Source: Gordonia sputi NBRC 100414 | GTDB lineage: Bacteria > Actinomycetota > Actinomycetes > Mycobacteriales > Mycobacteriaceae | DNA length: 64,000 nucleotides | Direction: 5' to 3' | NCBI RefSeq assembly: GCF_000248055.1 | Contig: NZ_BAFC01000045.1 | Location: 1-64,000, forward strand | Shown: positions 8,044-18,532 of the stretch, piece after piece | Layout: the number at the start of each line of letters is the position of its first letter | How positions within the stretch are numbered: position 1 is the first letter of the stretch | Notes under the pieces: generated by a model | The model's input: only the letters and a program-made list of their open reading frames with translations | What the model was told of the DNA's origin: nothing | Databases searched by the model: none | Made by a program: the position numbers and the translations under genes

Positions 8044-11000
8044 ATGGCATCGGAAACAATCGGCTCCAACCATGGAGTCATGCCCGCGACCTCCACCGTC
8101 GACTCGCTCTGTGCTTACTGCGGGGTGGGGTGCGGGATGGTGCTGCACGTGTCGACGCCCGACGGCGCAGGACTTCCGCTGGTCACCAAGACCACCGGAC
8201 GTAAGGACCATCCGACGAACTTCGGGCGGTTGTGCACCAAGGGATCGACCACGTCGGACATGCTGGCCGCGCCGGGACGGATGGAGAAGGCGTCGATCCG
8301 GACCAGCCGGGACACCGACCGGGAGTCGGTCGGAATCGACGAGGCGATCTCCTTCGCCGCACGCCGGATGCGGGCGATAGCCGACGAGCACGGCCCGGAT
8401 TCGGTTGCGGTGTACGTGTCGGGCCAGATGTCGACCGAGGCACAGTACCTGTCGAACAAGTTCACCAAGGGCTATTTGCGCGGCATCAACATCGAATCCA
8501 ACTCGCGACTGTGCATGGCCAGCGCAGGCACCGGCTACAAGCAGTCCCTCGGCGCCGACGGCCCACCCGGCTCCTATCAGGACTTCGAACACGCCGACCT
8601 GTTCTTCGTGATCGGCTCCAACATGGCCGACTGTCATCCGATCCTGTTCCTGCGCATGATGGAACGGGTCAAGGCAGGCGCGAAGCTGGTCGTCATCGAT
8701 CCACGACGCACCGCCACCGCGGCCAAGGCCGACCTCTACCTGCAGGTCAAACCCGGCACCGACCTCGCCCTGCTGAACGGTCTGCTGCACCTGTTGATCG
8801 AGGCCGACAACGTCGATCACGACTTCGTCGAGAGCTACACCGAGGGTTTCACCGCGACCAAGGAGTTCGTCTCCGAGTACACGCCAGCATTCGTCAGCGA
8901 GACCACCGGCATCCCCGAGGCCGACATCCGCACGGCCGCAACGTGGATCGGCGAATCCACGAACTGGATGAGTTGCTGGACAATGGGACTCAACCAGTCG
9001 ATCCACGGCACCTGGCATACCAACGCGCTGATCAATCTGCACCTGGCCACCGGCGCGATCTGCCGCCTCGGCAGTGGCCCCTTCTCGCTCACCGGACAGC
9101 CCAACGCGATGGGCGGACGCGAAATGGGTTACATGGGGCCGGGTTTGCCCGGCCAGCGGGCGGTGATCTCCGAGGCCGACCGTGACTTCTGCGAGGACAC
9201 CTGGGAGGTGCCACGCGGCACCCTGCGCAGTGAGGTCGGGACCGGCACCATCGACATGTTCGACCAGATGGCCGACGGCAAGATCAAGGCCTGCTGGATC
9301 ATCTGCACCAATCCCATTGCCAGCGTGTCCAATCGGTCGCGGGTCATCGACGCATTGCAGCGCTGTGAGCTGGTGGTGGTGCAGGATGTGTTCGCCGAGA
9401 ACGAGACCCTGCCATACGCCGACGTCGCACTGCCTGCCACCCTGTGGACCGAGTCCGACGGGGTGATGATCAACTCCGAACGCAACCTCACCCTCTTCCA
9501 GCCCGCCGTCGCGCCACCCGGCGACGCGCTACCCGACTGGCAACTGATCTGCCGGATCGCCACCGAGATGGGATACGGCGAAGGATTCTCCTTCGGATCG
9601 GCCGAAGAGGTGTTCGAGGAGATCAAGCGTTTCTGGAATCCCAAGACCGGGTGGGACATTCGCGGTGCCAGCTATGCGCGTCTCCGCGAGACCCCGCTGC
9701 AGTGGCCGTGCCCGCCCGACGACGACGCCGACCGCCACCCGATCCGCTACCTCAACGACGGCCGTAGCCAGACCAAGGTGGTGCGGGCCGACGGCACCAC
9801 ACCGGAGTTCGTCTTCCCCACCCCGAGCGGGCGGGCGATCTTCCACGCCCGACCATGCCTTCCGCCCGCCGAGATGCCCGACGACGAGTTCCCCCTGGTC
9901 CTCAACACCGGACGGCTGCCGCACCAGTGGCACACCATGACCAAGACCGGGCGGGTGGCCAAACTCAACAAACTCAACCCGTCACCGTTCGTCGAGATCC
10001 ACCCCGACGATGCGGCCGCTCTCGATGTGGCCGAAGGGGATTCGGTGCGCGTCCGCTCGCGGCGTGGTGCCGCGGTGCTGCCTGCAGTCCTCACCGACCG
10101 CGTACGCCCCGGCAACTGCTTTGCCCCGTTTCACTGGAGCGACATGTTCGGTGCTGACGTCACCATCAACGCCGTCACCAACGACGCCGTCGACCCGGCG
10201 TCGCTGCAACCGGAGTTCAAGGTCAGTGCCGTGGCATTGGAGAAGGTCGCCGCAGCGCCGACCTCTGATACACCCGCATCGGCGCAGGCCCGGGCCGATG
10301 TCCCGGCGTCGTCTCTTGCTGTGACCCTGGGGCTTTCGGCCATCACGCCGCCTGCACTATCGAGCACCGAACAAGCCTATGTGGCAGGCGTGCTGGCCGG
10401 TCTGCAGAGCGAGGCGTCGGTCGCAGGCGTACCGCTGCTGCCGCCGGAGGCGCCGCTGTCCGAACAGAATCGCGCCTGGGTGAATGGTGTTCTCGCCGGG
10501 GCATTCTCACGATCGACGTCCACCACGGGCGGGCCGCTGACAGCAGCGCCGGAGGAACAGGCTTCCGCACCGACCGTCGAGGTGCTCTGGGCATCGCAGA
10601 CCGGTACCGTCGAGGACTACGCGCCGACGGTCGCGCAATCGCTGGCCGCGCAGGGTTATTCGGCCGCCACCAAAACTCTCGACGAGGCCGGACTGGCGTC
10701 CCTCACCCCGGAGAGCACGGTACTGATCGTCACCTCCACCACCGGAGACGGCGATCCCCCGGACAATGCCACATCCTTCTGGGACCAACTGTCCGGCGAC
10801 GATGTCCCACCGTTGAGCGGCGTGCGGTACGGGGTGCTGGCCTTCGGCGATCCCAGCTACGACGAATTCTGCGGCTTCGGACGCAAACTCGACGACCGGC
10901 TGGCCGAACTGGGAGCCACTCGTCTCCTCGACCGGGTCGACTGCGAACCCGATTTCGAGTCGACGGCACAGGGCTGGCTCGACGCCGTGTCCGGTGAACT

Positions 11001-12180
11001 GGCCACCGCGCTGCCGTCGGCGAGCGCCCCTGCGGAAGCTCCGCCGGCGCCGGCCGCGCCGATCTCCTACGGTCGTAAGAACCCGCTGGTGACCTCGCTG
11101 GTCCGGAACACCCGCCTCAGTGGCGACGGATCAGCAAAGGATGTGCGGCAGTTCGGTTTCGCGCTGCCCGAGAACACTCTGACCTACGATGCCGGCGATG
11201 CCCTCGGGGTGTGGCCGCGCAACAGCCCACCACTTGTCGAGGCGTTCCTGGAGACCTCGGGGCTCGACGCCGACACGGTGGTCACCGTCGGCGGGGACGA
11301 CATGCCGTTGGGTATTGCCCTGCGTGAGCGTCTCGAGATCGCGAAGATCAGCCCCGGTGTCCTCGAATTCGTCTGCGACCGGGCAGCATCGGCGGATCTG
11401 CGGTCGATGCTGGCGCCGGAGAACAAGTCCGATCTCGACGACTGGCTGTGGGGCAGGCAGATCGCCGACCTGCTCACCACGTTCCCGATGCGTGCTTCGG
11501 CGACCGACTGGCTGTCGAAGCTGGCACCGATGACTCCCCGGCAGTACTCGATCTCGTCGAGTCCGCTGGAGAGCCCCGACGAGGTCCAATTGACCGTGTC
11601 GGCAGTGCGCTACAACCTGCACGGCGTCCCGCGCCACGGCGTCTGCTCGACCTACCTCGCCGACCACGCCGCCGACGATGACATCCGAATCTGGGTGCAG
11701 CGCAATGCCGGCTTCTCGCCGCCCGAGGATCCGGACGCCCCGATGATCATGGTCGGCCCGGGTACCGGCATCGCTCCGTTCCGCGGGTTCCTGCATCACC
11801 GTCGGCTACTGGGTCATCGTGGGCCGAACTGGTTGTTCTTCGGGGAGCAGCACGCGGCCACCGACTTCTACTACCGCGACGAACTCGAGACGATGCTCGC
11901 CGACGGGTCGTTGGACCGGCTCGACGTCGCATTCTCCCGCGATCAGAAGTCGAAAGTCTATGTGCAGGACCGGATGATTGAGCACGGTGAGCAGCTCTGG
12001 CGATGGCTGTCCGACGGTGCGCACTTCTACGTGTGCGGCGATCGGACACGCATGGCCCGCGATGTCGACGACGCGCTGACCCGGGTCGTCGCCGAACACG
12101 GTAAGTTGTCCGGCCCCAGCGCCGAGGCATATGTGAAAGCCCTTGCCGCCGATAAACGTTACGTGCGTGACGTCTACTGA
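8044..12180 (+). CDS. Assimilatory nitrate reductase fused to a flavodoxin/FAD/NADPH reductase
   Basis: One 1378-residue chain holds a whole electron path. The N-terminus binds [4Fe-4S] through CAYCGVGC plus a Cys near 64. The molybdopterin domain runs to about 600 with RLCMASA, whose Cys157 should ligate molybdenum, and the dinucleotide-binding domain spans 615-735. A linker with two copies of an (A)WV-GVLAG motif (about 770-786 and 803-819) leads to flavodoxin (845-990, ASQTGT), FAD domain (1009-1220, RQYSISSSP) and NADPH domain (1230-1378, [16 protein letters not shown]). The C-terminal part matches CysJ/cytochrome P450 reductase. It should pass electrons from NADPH straight to nitrate. 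ATG 8044 was chosen; ATG 8080 is possible. Confidence 0.92.
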   Translation: MASETIGSNHGVMPATSTVDSLCAYCGVGCGMVLHVSTPDGAGLPLVTKTTGRKDHPTNFGRLCTKGSTTSDMLAAPGRMEKASIRTSRDTDRESVGIDEAISFAARRMRAIADEHGPDSVAVYVSGQMSTEAQYLSNKFTKGYLRGINIESNSRLCMASAGTGYKQSLGADGPPGSYQDFEHADLFFVIGSNMADCHPILFLRMMERVKAGAKLVVIDPRRTATAAKADLYLQVKPGTDLALLNGLLHLLIEADNVDHDFVESYTEGFTATKEFVSEYTPAFVSETTGIPEADIRTAATWIGESTNWMSCWTMGLNQSIHGTWHTNALINLHLATGAICRLGSGPFSLTGQPNAMGGREMGYMGPGLPGQRAVISEADRDFCEDTWEVPRGTLRSEVGTGTIDMFDQMADGKIKACWIICTNPIASVSNRSRVIDALQRCELVVVQDVFAENETLPYADVALPATLWTESDGVMINSERNLTLFQPAVAPPGDALPDWQLICRIATEMGYGEGFSFGSAEEVFEEIKRFWNPKTGWDIRGASYARLRETPLQWPCPPDDDADRHPIRYLNDGRSQTKVVRADGTTPEFVFPTPSGRAIFHARPCLPPAEMPDDEFPLVLNTGRLPHQWHTMTKTGRVAKLNKLNPSPFVEIHPDDAAALDVAEGDSVRVRSRRGAAVLPAVLTDRVRPGNCFAPFHWSDMFGADVTINAVTNDAVDPASLQPEFKVSAVALEKVAAAPTSDTPASAQARADVPASSLAVTLGLSAITPPALSSTEQAYVAGVLAGLQSEASVAGVPLLPPEAPLSEQNRAWVNGVLAGAFSRSTSTTGGPLTAAPEEQASAPTVEVLWASQTGTVEDYAPTVAQSLAAQGYSAATKTLDEAGLASLTPESTVLIVTSTTGDGDPPDNATSFWDQLSGDDVPPLSGVRYGVLAFGDPSYDEFCGFGRKLDDRLAELGATRLLDRVDCEPDFESTAQGWLDAVSGELATALPSASAPAEAPPAPAAPISYGRKNPLVTSLVRNTRLSGDGSAKDVRQFGFALPENTLTYDAGDALGVWPRNSPPLVEAFLETSGLDADTVVTVGGDDMPLGIALRERLEIAKISPGVLEFVCDRAASADLRSMLAPENKSDLDDWLWGRQIADLLTTFPMRASATDWLSKLAPMTPRQYSISSSPLESPDEVQLTVSAVRYNLHGVPRHGVCSTYLADHAADDDIRIWVQRNAGFSPPEDPDAPMIMVGPGTGIAPFRGFLHHRRLLGHRGPNWLFFGEQHAATDFYYRDELETMLADGSLDRLDVAFSRDQKSKVYVQDRMIEHGEQLWRWLSDGAHFYVCGDRTRMARDVDDALTRVVAEHGKLSGPSAEAYVKALAADKRYVRDVY

Positions 12181-12198
12181 AAGGTGCCCTGAGACCTC

Positions 12199-12552
12199 AT
12201 GAGTGACAGCAGCACACCGCGATTTCTGCAAGGCCTGTTCGCGTTCAAGGGAGCCGGATTCGAGACCCTCGTGGTCATCGACGACTCGCTCACCCTGACC
12301 GTGCCCGACGGCTCGACGCTGCAGGCGGTCTACTTCCGTGGCGGCAACAGCAGCGATGAGATGATCACGATCGCGTTGATGCATGACGGGAAGCCGGTGC
12401 GCTACTTCCCGATTGCCGCCCAGGGCGGTACCCACGTGCCGCTACGGCTGGTGGAGGATTTTCTGGAGGGCGCGGAGATATCCCTGGCGCTGGCCGCACC
12501 CACCTCCGCGTCGGGCACCGTGGTCATCGACCTCGGCGTGGTGGAGTTCTGA
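12199..12552 (+). CDS. Small unknown protein between nitrate reductase and second nirB
   Basis: I do not recognise this 117-residue protein. It has no cysteine, no signal peptide and no membrane segment, and it reads as beta-rich (ETLVVIDDSLTLTVPDG; LQAVYFRGG; GTVVIDLGVVEF). AAAGG at 12180 lies before its ATG, and its TGA shares one base with the ATG of the second nirB, so it is translated with that gene. The position suggests an accessory role for nitrate or nitrite reductase, such as assembly or subunit contact; that is inference from context only. Confidence 0.75.
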   Translation: MSDSSTPRFLQGLFAFKGAGFETLVVIDDSLTLTVPDGSTLQAVYFRGGNSSDEMITIALMHDGKPVRYFPIAAQGGTHVPLRLVEDFLEGAEISLALAAPTSASGTVVIDLGVVEF

Positions 12553-15041
12553 TGGCGCAGGAGTCTGCGATGACCCGACAATCGCTGGTGGTGGTGGGCA
12601 ATGGCATGGCAGGCGCCCGCGCCATCGAGGAGATCCTGGCGCGTGGCGGAGCAGATCAGTTCGCCATCACCGTCTTCGGTGACGAACCGTATGGAAACTA
12701 CAACCGCATCGCGCTGTCCCACGTGCTCGCCGGCTCCGATGCGCCCGACGACATCTACCTGAACGCCGTCGATTGGTACGGCGACAACGGAATCGATCTG
12801 CGGGCCGGGGTGCGGGTGGTCCGCATCGACCCGTACGCGAAAGTCGTGCTCGCCGATGACGGTTCGCGGGTGGCCTACGACAAGTTGATCATCGCCACCG
12901 GCAGCCGTGCCTTCTTCCCGCCCATCGAGGGGCTGTGGGTCGACGACACCACGCAGCTGAGCGGCGTATTCGGCTTTCGCAGCCTCGACGACACCACGGC
13001 GATCATCGCCCACGCCGACGACGCCCAGCATGCGGTGGTCATCGGCGGCGGACTACTCGGACTCGAAGCGGCACACGGTCTTTACGGCCGCGGTGTGGCG
13101 TCGACGGTGGTGCATTCCGGCCCCATTCTGATGAACGCCCAGCTCGACGAAACCGGTGGTGCGGTGTTGCGCAGCGCGATCGAGTCGACCGGCGTCACCG
13201 TGGTCACCGGTAAACGCACCGTCACAGCCTTCGCCGATGACGAGAATGCCATCACCGGAATCGGATTCGCCGATGGCGAGCAGATGGAGTGCGATCTGCT
13301 GGTGCTGGCCACCGGCATCCGACCCAACGTGGGGCTGGCCCGCGGTGCCGGACTGACCGTCGAACGCGCCATCGTCGTCGACGACCACATGCGCTCGATC
13401 GACGACGACGACATCTACGTGGTCGGCGAATGCGCGCAGCACCGTGGCCAGGTATACGGACTCGTCGCACCCCTGTGGGAGCAGGCCAAGGTCCTGGCCG
13501 ATCACCTCACCGCAGCCAATTCGACTGCCGCATATCATGGTTCGCGGACCTCGACGAAACTCAAGGTCGCCGGCGTCGACGTCGCCCAGATGGGCGTCAA
13601 GGCACCCGAACATGCCGACGACGAGTACCTGCAGTTCTACGAGCCCCGGCACGGCGTCTACAAGACGGTGGTGATCCGGGAGAACAAGCTCGTCGGCGCC
13701 ACCCTCGTCGGCGACGTCAGCAAGGTCTCGTTCCTGATGCAGGCCTTCGATCAGGGAACCGAACTCCCCGACGAACGCATCTCGCTGATGTTCGACATCG
13801 GAACACCCGACGCCGCAACGGGTGTCGAGGAACTCTCCGACGATGCCCAGGTGTGCAACTGCAACGGTGTCGACAAGGCGACCATCGTCGGGTGTGTCGC
13901 GGGCGGCACCACCTCGGTGGCAGGCGTGATGGCCGCGACCCGCGCCGGAAAGGGCTGCGGCTCATGTAAGGGTTTGGTGGCGCAGGTCGTCGAATGGGCC
14001 GCAGGCGACGCGGTCACCGAGGACCCGTCGGCCAACTGGTACGTTCCCGCAATCCCGTACGAGAAGCCAGAACTCATGCGGCTGATCCGCGAACTCAAGC
14101 TCTACTCGGTGCGTTCGGTGTTCGCTGCCCTCGCGCCGGACGGCAAGGAGGATGCGAACTCCAAGATGGGGTTGTCATCGCTGCTGGAGATGATGTGGGG
14201 TTCCGACTTCATCGACGAACGCGCCGAACGTTTCATCAACGACCGTGTCCACGCGAATATCCAGCGCGACGGTACGTTTTCCGTTGTGCCGCAGATGAAA
14301 GGCGGCGTGACCAACGTCGAGCAGTTGCGCAAGATCGCCGACGTCGCGGAGAAGTACGACGTTCCGCTCATCAAACTGACCGGAGGCCAGCGCATCGACC
14401 TGCTCGGCCTGCGCAAGGAGGATCTGCCCAACGTGTGGGCCGATCTCGACATGCCGTCGGGGTATGCGTACGGCAAGAGTTTCCGCACGGTGAAAACCTG
14501 TGTGGGAAGCGACTTCTGCCGGTTCGGGGTGGGCGACTCGACGGCGCTGGGCATTGCTCTCGAGGAGCGGTATCAGGGCATAGCGGGTCCCGCGAAGATG
14601 AAACTCGCGGTCACCGGCTGCCCGCGCAATTGTGCTGAAGCGCTGTGCAAGGACTTCGGCGTCGTCGCGATCGACGGCGGCAAGTGGGAGATCTACGTCG
14701 GCGGTGCCGCAGGCGCACACATCCGCAAGGGCGATCTCTTGGCGACCGTCGACAGTGCCGACGAGGTCATGACACTGGCCGGCCGCTTCCTGCAGTACTA
14801 CCGCGAGAGCGCGAAATGGCTCGAACGCACCTACGCCTGGGTTCCGCGCTACGGCATCGAGAAGATCAGGGCCGTCGTCGTCGACGACGCGGAAGGCATT
14901 GCGCAACAACTCGATTCCAACATGCAGCGCTCCGTCGACGCCTATCGGGATCCTTGGCAGGACGGCAAACAGCCTGCAACTCCCGGGCAGTTCCGTTCGG
15001 CGCTACCGCTGCTGCCGCTCCCGCAGGTGCCGGTCCGATGA
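12552..15041 (+). CDS. nirB: Nitrite reductase large subunit NirB, copy 2
   Basis: The product is 829 residues. It has the NADH/FAD-dependent oxidoreductase half (VVVGNGMAGARAIEEIL; VVIGGGLLGLEAAHGLYGRG), one BFD-like [2Fe-2S] motif (CNCNGVDKATI; GCGSC) near residue 435, and siroheme/[4Fe-4S] ligands CVGSDFC and CPRNCAE. It keeps only one Cys-rich middle domain, where copy 1 has an added GCEIC patch. It overlaps the unknown small gene by one base and the Rieske partner by four. It is probably the nitrite reductase working with the adjacent assimilatory nitrate reductase, while copy 1 is linked to NarK; a sulfite or other siroheme role cannot be excluded. Confidence 0.88.
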   Translation: MAQESAMTRQSLVVVGNGMAGARAIEEILARGGADQFAITVFGDEPYGNYNRIALSHVLAGSDAPDDIYLNAVDWYGDNGIDLRAGVRVVRIDPYAKVVLADDGSRVAYDKLIIATGSRAFFPPIEGLWVDDTTQLSGVFGFRSLDDTTAIIAHADDAQHAVVIGGGLLGLEAAHGLYGRGVASTVVHSGPILMNAQLDETGGAVLRSAIESTGVTVVTGKRTVTAFADDENAITGIGFADGEQMECDLLVLATGIRPNVGLARGAGLTVERAIVVDDHMRSIDDDDIYVVGECAQHRGQVYGLVAPLWEQAKVLADHLTAANSTAAYHGSRTSTKLKVAGVDVAQMGVKAPEHADDEYLQFYEPRHGVYKTVVIRENKLVGATLVGDVSKVSFLMQAFDQGTELPDERISLMFDIGTPDAATGVEELSDDAQVCNCNGVDKATIVGCVAGGTTSVAGVMAATRAGKGCGSCKGLVAQVVEWAAGDAVTEDPSANWYVPAIPYEKPELMRLIRELKLYSVRSVFAALAPDGKEDANSKMGLSSLLEMMWGSDFIDERAERFINDRVHANIQRDGTFSVVPQMKGGVTNVEQLRKIADVAEKYDVPLIKLTGGQRIDLLGLRKEDLPNVWADLDMPSGYAYGKSFRTVKTCVGSDFCRFGVGDSTALGIALEERYQGIAGPAKMKLAVTGCPRNCAEALCKDFGVVAIDGGKWEIYVGGAAGAHIRKGDLLATVDSADEVMTLAGRFLQYYRESAKWLERTYAWVPRYGIEKIRAVVVDDAEGIAQQLDSNMQRSVDAYRDPWQDGKQPATPGQFRSALPLLPLPQVPVR

Positions 15042-15349
15042 GCGAGATAGCAGTCGGCAACATCGCCGACATCCCGCAGGGCGAGGGACGGGCATTCGGT
15101 ATCGACGGTGCGCAGATCGCGGTCTTCCGACTGCGCGACGATTCGCTGCGCGCACTCGACGCCGTCTGCCCGCACCGCGGCGGGCCACTGGCCGACGCAC
15201 TGATCGACGACTGTGTCGTGGTGTGCCCGTTGCACAATCACACCTACGACCTGGGGACCGGTGACGAGATCGCCTTCGGCGGCAGCGGAGTCCGTGCGTA
15301 CGCGGTGCGCGCCGACGAGTCGGGCACGATCACCGTCGACCTGGGCTGA
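15038..15349 (+). CDS. nirD: Rieske [2Fe-2S] small subunit paired with NirB copy 2
   Basis: This 103-residue protein has the NirD/Rieske ferredoxin fold with all four ligands present: CPHRGG and CPLHNHTYDL give Cys-x-His and Cys-x2-His. It should therefore carry a [2Fe-2S] cluster, unlike the NirD at 5750. It starts within the nirB stop (ATGA) and ends the block. It may add an electron-transfer centre to the second nitrite reductase. It could also be named a generic Rieske ferredoxin. It converges on kstR with a 27-bp gap and no clear hairpin between. Confidence 0.87.
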   Translation: MSEIAVGNIADIPQGEGRAFGIDGAQIAVFRLRDDSLRALDAVCPHRGGPLADALIDDCVVVCPLHNHTYDLGTGDEIAFGGSGVRAYAVRADESGTITVDLG

Positions 15350-15376
15350 TCCGGTAGGTCCGCGCCGGCGGTTCGG

Positions 15377-16138
15377 TTACGCCTGTGCTGCGACCCTGCC
15401 CTTGAGGAGCAGTCGGACTGTGAGCTCGAGCCGGTTGGTGACGTCGGTGGCCGAGGCGCGGCGGGTGAGCCACTGCACCAGGTTCGACATCCACACATCC
15501 GACAGCACGCGTGCGATCGCGAGTTCTTCGTCGCTTGGCTCGCCCTCGTCGACGATCGCGCCTGCGAACAGTCGGTCGATGATCCCGGCGACCTGATCGA
15601 CCTCGGCGGTCGCGGACGCGTCGGCGAACATGAAGGCTCTTGTCATGGCCTCGGTCAACAGCGGATCGCGCTGCATCGCGAAGGTGATCATGTCGAGGAC
15701 GTGGCGCAGTCGCTCAATGGCGTTCTCGCCCTGCAATTGGGAGCGGTCGACGCGGGTCTCGACGCGCTCGAACTCACGCGCAAGCGCGGTGACCAGCAGG
15801 TGCACCTTCGACGGGAAGTAGCGGTAGAGGGTTCCCACCGCGACGTCGGCCTTCTCTGCGACGGTGCGCATCTGCACGGCGTCGTAGCCGCCCTTGGAGG
15901 CGAGGGCGAGCGTCGCGTCGAGGATGCGGCGTCGACGGTCGCGTTGCGCTGCGGAACCGCTTTCGGTCGTCGAATTGGCTGTCGTGGATGTCGCTGCGAT
16001 TGACGCGGCTGTGGCTGCGGTTGATGCGGCGTCGGGCTGGGCGGGAGAGCCCTTGTCGGCGACCGACTTCGACGAGGCTCCCTTGTTCGGACTCGGTGCC
16101 GACTTCTGTGGCACGGCATCTTCAGACGACCGGGTCAT
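15377..16138 (-). CDS. kstR: TetR-family repressor KstR of sterol catabolism
   Basis: The product is 253 residues. The helix-turn-helix region (RRRRILDATLALASKGGYDAV; KADVAVGTLYRYFPSK) and the ligand domain (DPLLTEAMTRAFMFADASA; WLTRRASATDV) agree closely with mycobacterial and rhodococcal KstR, which releases DNA on binding a steroid CoA thioester. The gene order, divergent from fadE34, is as in M. tuberculosis Rv3574/Rv3573c. Residues 1-65 are an Ala/Ser/Thr-rich extension not present in the roughly 200-residue mycobacterial protein; I saw no internal start that would remove it. The palindrome at 16219-16236 lies in the shared promoter, so it probably represses itself. Confidence 0.93.
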   Translation of the reverse strand: MTRSSEDAVPQKSAPSPNKGASSKSVADKGSPAQPDAASTAATAASIAATSTTANSTTESGSAAQRDRRRRILDATLALASKGGYDAVQMRTVAEKADVAVGTLYRYFPSKVHLLVTALAREFERVETRVDRSQLQGENAIERLRHVLDMITFAMQRDPLLTEAMTRAFMFADASATAEVDQVAGIIDRLFAGAIVDEGEPSDEELAIARVLSDVWMSNLVQWLTRRASATDVTNRLELTVRLLLKGRVAAQA

Positions 16139-16218
16139 GTGTAGGCGACATCCTCATCTCGTGACCGTCGACGTCGCTGGGACGTCGACAGGTCTGGTGG
16201 ACAAAATCCCTTCGGACT

Positions 16219-16236
16219 ATTAGAACAGGTTCTAAT
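16219..16236. promoter_or_regulatory. KstR operator between kstR and fadE34
   Basis: ATTAGAAC-AG-GTTCTAAT has perfect 8-bp arms and matches the KstR core TnnAACnnGTTnnA. Its centre is about 43 bp from the fadE34 start and 90 bp from the kstR start, so one site can control both directions. Confidence 0.9.
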
Positions 16237-16270
16237 TCTTCGTCACAACCGAAATGCAGAGGATTTCAGC

Positions 16271-18463
16271 GTGAGCCTTGCCACGTCGGCCGAACAGATC
16301 GCCGTCTGCGAAGCCATTTCCGCGTGGGCGACGCGCCGTCGCACCACCGATATCGTACGGGCTGAACTGGAGAAACCGCGCGATCACTGGCGCCACCTGT
16401 TTCCAGAACTGGCCGAGTTGGGCGTGTTCGCTGCGCTGGTCGACGAGGCACAGGGCGGCGTCGGAGCCTCGTTCGCCGACGTCGCAGCGATGATCGAGCA
16501 GTGTGGGGCCAGCCTGGTGCCGGGTCCGATCGGCGAGACCGTCGTGGCGACCCTGGCGCTATCGGTGTCGATCGACCCCCGTGCCGCGGCGGTGCGCGAC
16601 ACGTTGGTGTCGGGAGAAGTCTCCGCGACGGTGCCCACCCTTACGCGGGCAGGTGGCGAGGCGGTGCTGGTCGACGGATCAGTCGATCTCGGCAGCATCG
16701 TCGGATATGTCGACAGCAGCGTAATCCTCACAAAAATTGCAGGTCAGGGTATTGATGCCAGGTGGTTTGTGATTCCTGCCGATGCGGGCGTACGCGATGT
16801 GGAGCCTGCGGCGAGCCTCGATGGCAGAGGATCGGTCGGTCGGCTGCGCATCACCGATCTGAGAGTCGACGACCTGCTCGCCGTCGACGATGGTGATCTC
16901 ATTGCGGGCGCGCTGTCGGCCGCCTTCGCCGCATACGCATCCGGCGTGACGCGCTGGGCGCTCGACACCGCGGTCGACTACGCCAAGGTGCGCACTCAGT
17001 TCGGAGCGCCGATCGGCTCGTTCCAAGCCGTGAAGCACATCTGCGCCGACATGCTCTGTCGCAGCGAACAGGTCACCGCGGCGGCATGGGATCTCGCGGT
17101 CGCCGTCGACGCTGCGATTGCCGCACCCGTGGGCGACGACGACGCGGAGACCGCGCGCGAACAACTCGCGTTCTCCAGGCTCGCCGCCGATGTGCTCATC
17201 GCATCGCTGCCCGTCGCGACCACCGAGGACTGCATCCAGGTGCTCGGGGGCATCGGGTTCACATTCGAGCACGACGCACATCTCTACCTGCGGACGGCAT
17301 TGGCACTGCGCGCCGCGACAGCGGCCGCGTCGACGCAGCGTGAGCAACTCGGTCGCCTCGGCATCCTCGGTGGGCGTCGACGCTTTGAGCTCGACCTGAC
17401 CTCCGTCGAACATTGTCGCGCGGCGATCAGGGCCGACATCGCCGCGATCGCGGCAGCAGCACCGGATGCGCAGCGGGCTGCGATGGCCGAATCCGGTTAT
17501 CTCACACCGCATTGGCCGCCGCCGCACGGTCTCGGTGCCGACCCGGCGCTGCAGTTGCTCATCGACTCCGAGTTCGAACGCGCGGACGTCGAACGTCCCG
17601 ACCTCGTGATCGGGGCATGGGCGATCCCGACGATCCTCGAGCACGGAACCGCCAAGCAGCACACACGTTTCGTGCATCCGACCCTCGTCGGCGACATCAT
17701 CTGGTGCCAGTTGTTCAGCGAACCCGAGGCAGGCTCCGACCTTGCGTCGTTGCGCACCAGGGCTATTCGCGTCGATGGCGGTTGGAGTCTGACCGGGCAG
17801 AAGATCTGGATCTCTCAGGCGCACAACGCGCAGTGGGGGATCTGTCTCGCCCGAACGAATCCCGAGGTGCCGAAACACAAGGGGATCACCTACTTCCTGA
17901 TCGACATGGCTTCGTCCGGCATCGACATCCGACCGCTTCGGGAGTTGTCCGGGCAGGCCAACTTCAACGAGGTCTTCCTCGACGACGTGTTCGTGCCCGA
18001 CGAGTGCGTGGTCGGTGAGGTCGACGGTGGCTGGCGCCTGGCCCGTACGACGCTTGCCAACGAACGTGTGGCCATGGGTGGTTCGGGACTCGGCAAGGAG
18101 ATGGACGCGCTGCTGGGGCAGATCGATTCGTTGGGTCGGGAGCTGTCCGCAGGCGAGTTGGCACGGTTGGGTGAGCTCGTCGCCGATGCTCACGTCGGAC
18201 GTGTTCTCGACGCCCTCGCGGTGTCGCGTCGGCTGGCGGGCCACGATCCGGGTGCGGTGTCGAGCGTGCGCAAGCTGATCGGCGTCGCGCACCGGCAATC
18301 GGTGCCGGAGTTCGGTCTCGACCTGCTCGGCGTCGACGGTGCTGGTGCCGGTGAGGCGTCGGATCAGCTCCTGCAGAACAGGTGTCTGTCCATTGCAGGC
18401 GGCACCACCCAGATACTGCGGACCGCCGCAGCCGAACGGATTCTCGGTCTGCCGCGCGGCTGA
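16271..18463 (+). CDS. fadE34: Fused two-domain acyl-CoA dehydrogenase FadE34 (ChsE3)
   Basis: The product is 730 residues and contains two acyl-CoA dehydrogenase modules in one chain. The first (about 1-370) is degenerate in the nucleotide region but has RTQFGAPIGSFQAVKH and the VLGGIGFTFEHD loop. The second (about 375-730) is complete, with SEPEAGSDLASLRT, GQKIWIS and a closing AGGTTQILRTAAAERILGLPRG. The size, fusion and divergence from kstR match M. tuberculosis FadE34/ChsE3, reported to dehydrogenate the five-carbon sterol side-chain CoA. GTG 16271 has AGAGGA at 16257. The KstR operator sits just upstream. Confidence 0.88.
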   Translation: MSLATSAEQIAVCEAISAWATRRRTTDIVRAELEKPRDHWRHLFPELAELGVFAALVDEAQGGVGASFADVAAMIEQCGASLVPGPIGETVVATLALSVSIDPRAAAVRDTLVSGEVSATVPTLTRAGGEAVLVDGSVDLGSIVGYVDSSVILTKIAGQGIDARWFVIPADAGVRDVEPAASLDGRGSVGRLRITDLRVDDLLAVDDGDLIAGALSAAFAAYASGVTRWALDTAVDYAKVRTQFGAPIGSFQAVKHICADMLCRSEQVTAAAWDLAVAVDAAIAAPVGDDDAETAREQLAFSRLAADVLIASLPVATTEDCIQVLGGIGFTFEHDAHLYLRTALALRAATAAASTQREQLGRLGILGGRRRFELDLTSVEHCRAAIRADIAAIAAAAPDAQRAAMAESGYLTPHWPPPHGLGADPALQLLIDSEFERADVERPDLVIGAWAIPTILEHGTAKQHTRFVHPTLVGDIIWCQLFSEPEAGSDLASLRTRAIRVDGGWSLTGQKIWISQAHNAQWGICLARTNPEVPKHKGITYFLIDMASSGIDIRPLRELSGQANFNEVFLDDVFVPDECVVGEVDGGWRLARTTLANERVAMGGSGLGKEMDALLGQIDSLGRELSAGELARLGELVADAHVGRVLDALAVSRRLAGHDPGAVSSVRKLIGVAHRQSVPEFGLDLLGVDGAGAGEASDQLLQNRCLSIAGGTTQILRTAAAERILGLPRG

Positions 18464-18532
18464 CGCGTGACGAGACCCGAGAATCAGCAGATCAACCGCC
18501 AATTCGCCCACCGAGGGCGCGAAGTCTGATAC

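Noticed and set aside
12552..15041. The second NirB as a sulfite reductase
   Set aside because: It has the NirB flavoprotein half and BFD-type cluster and a NirD-like partner, and it lies beside nitrate reductase; a sulfite role cannot be excluded but is less likely.
16679..18511. A 610-codon reverse-strand frame opposite fadE34
   Set aside because: It has no recognisable domain, and fadE34 explains the same bases with clear motifs.
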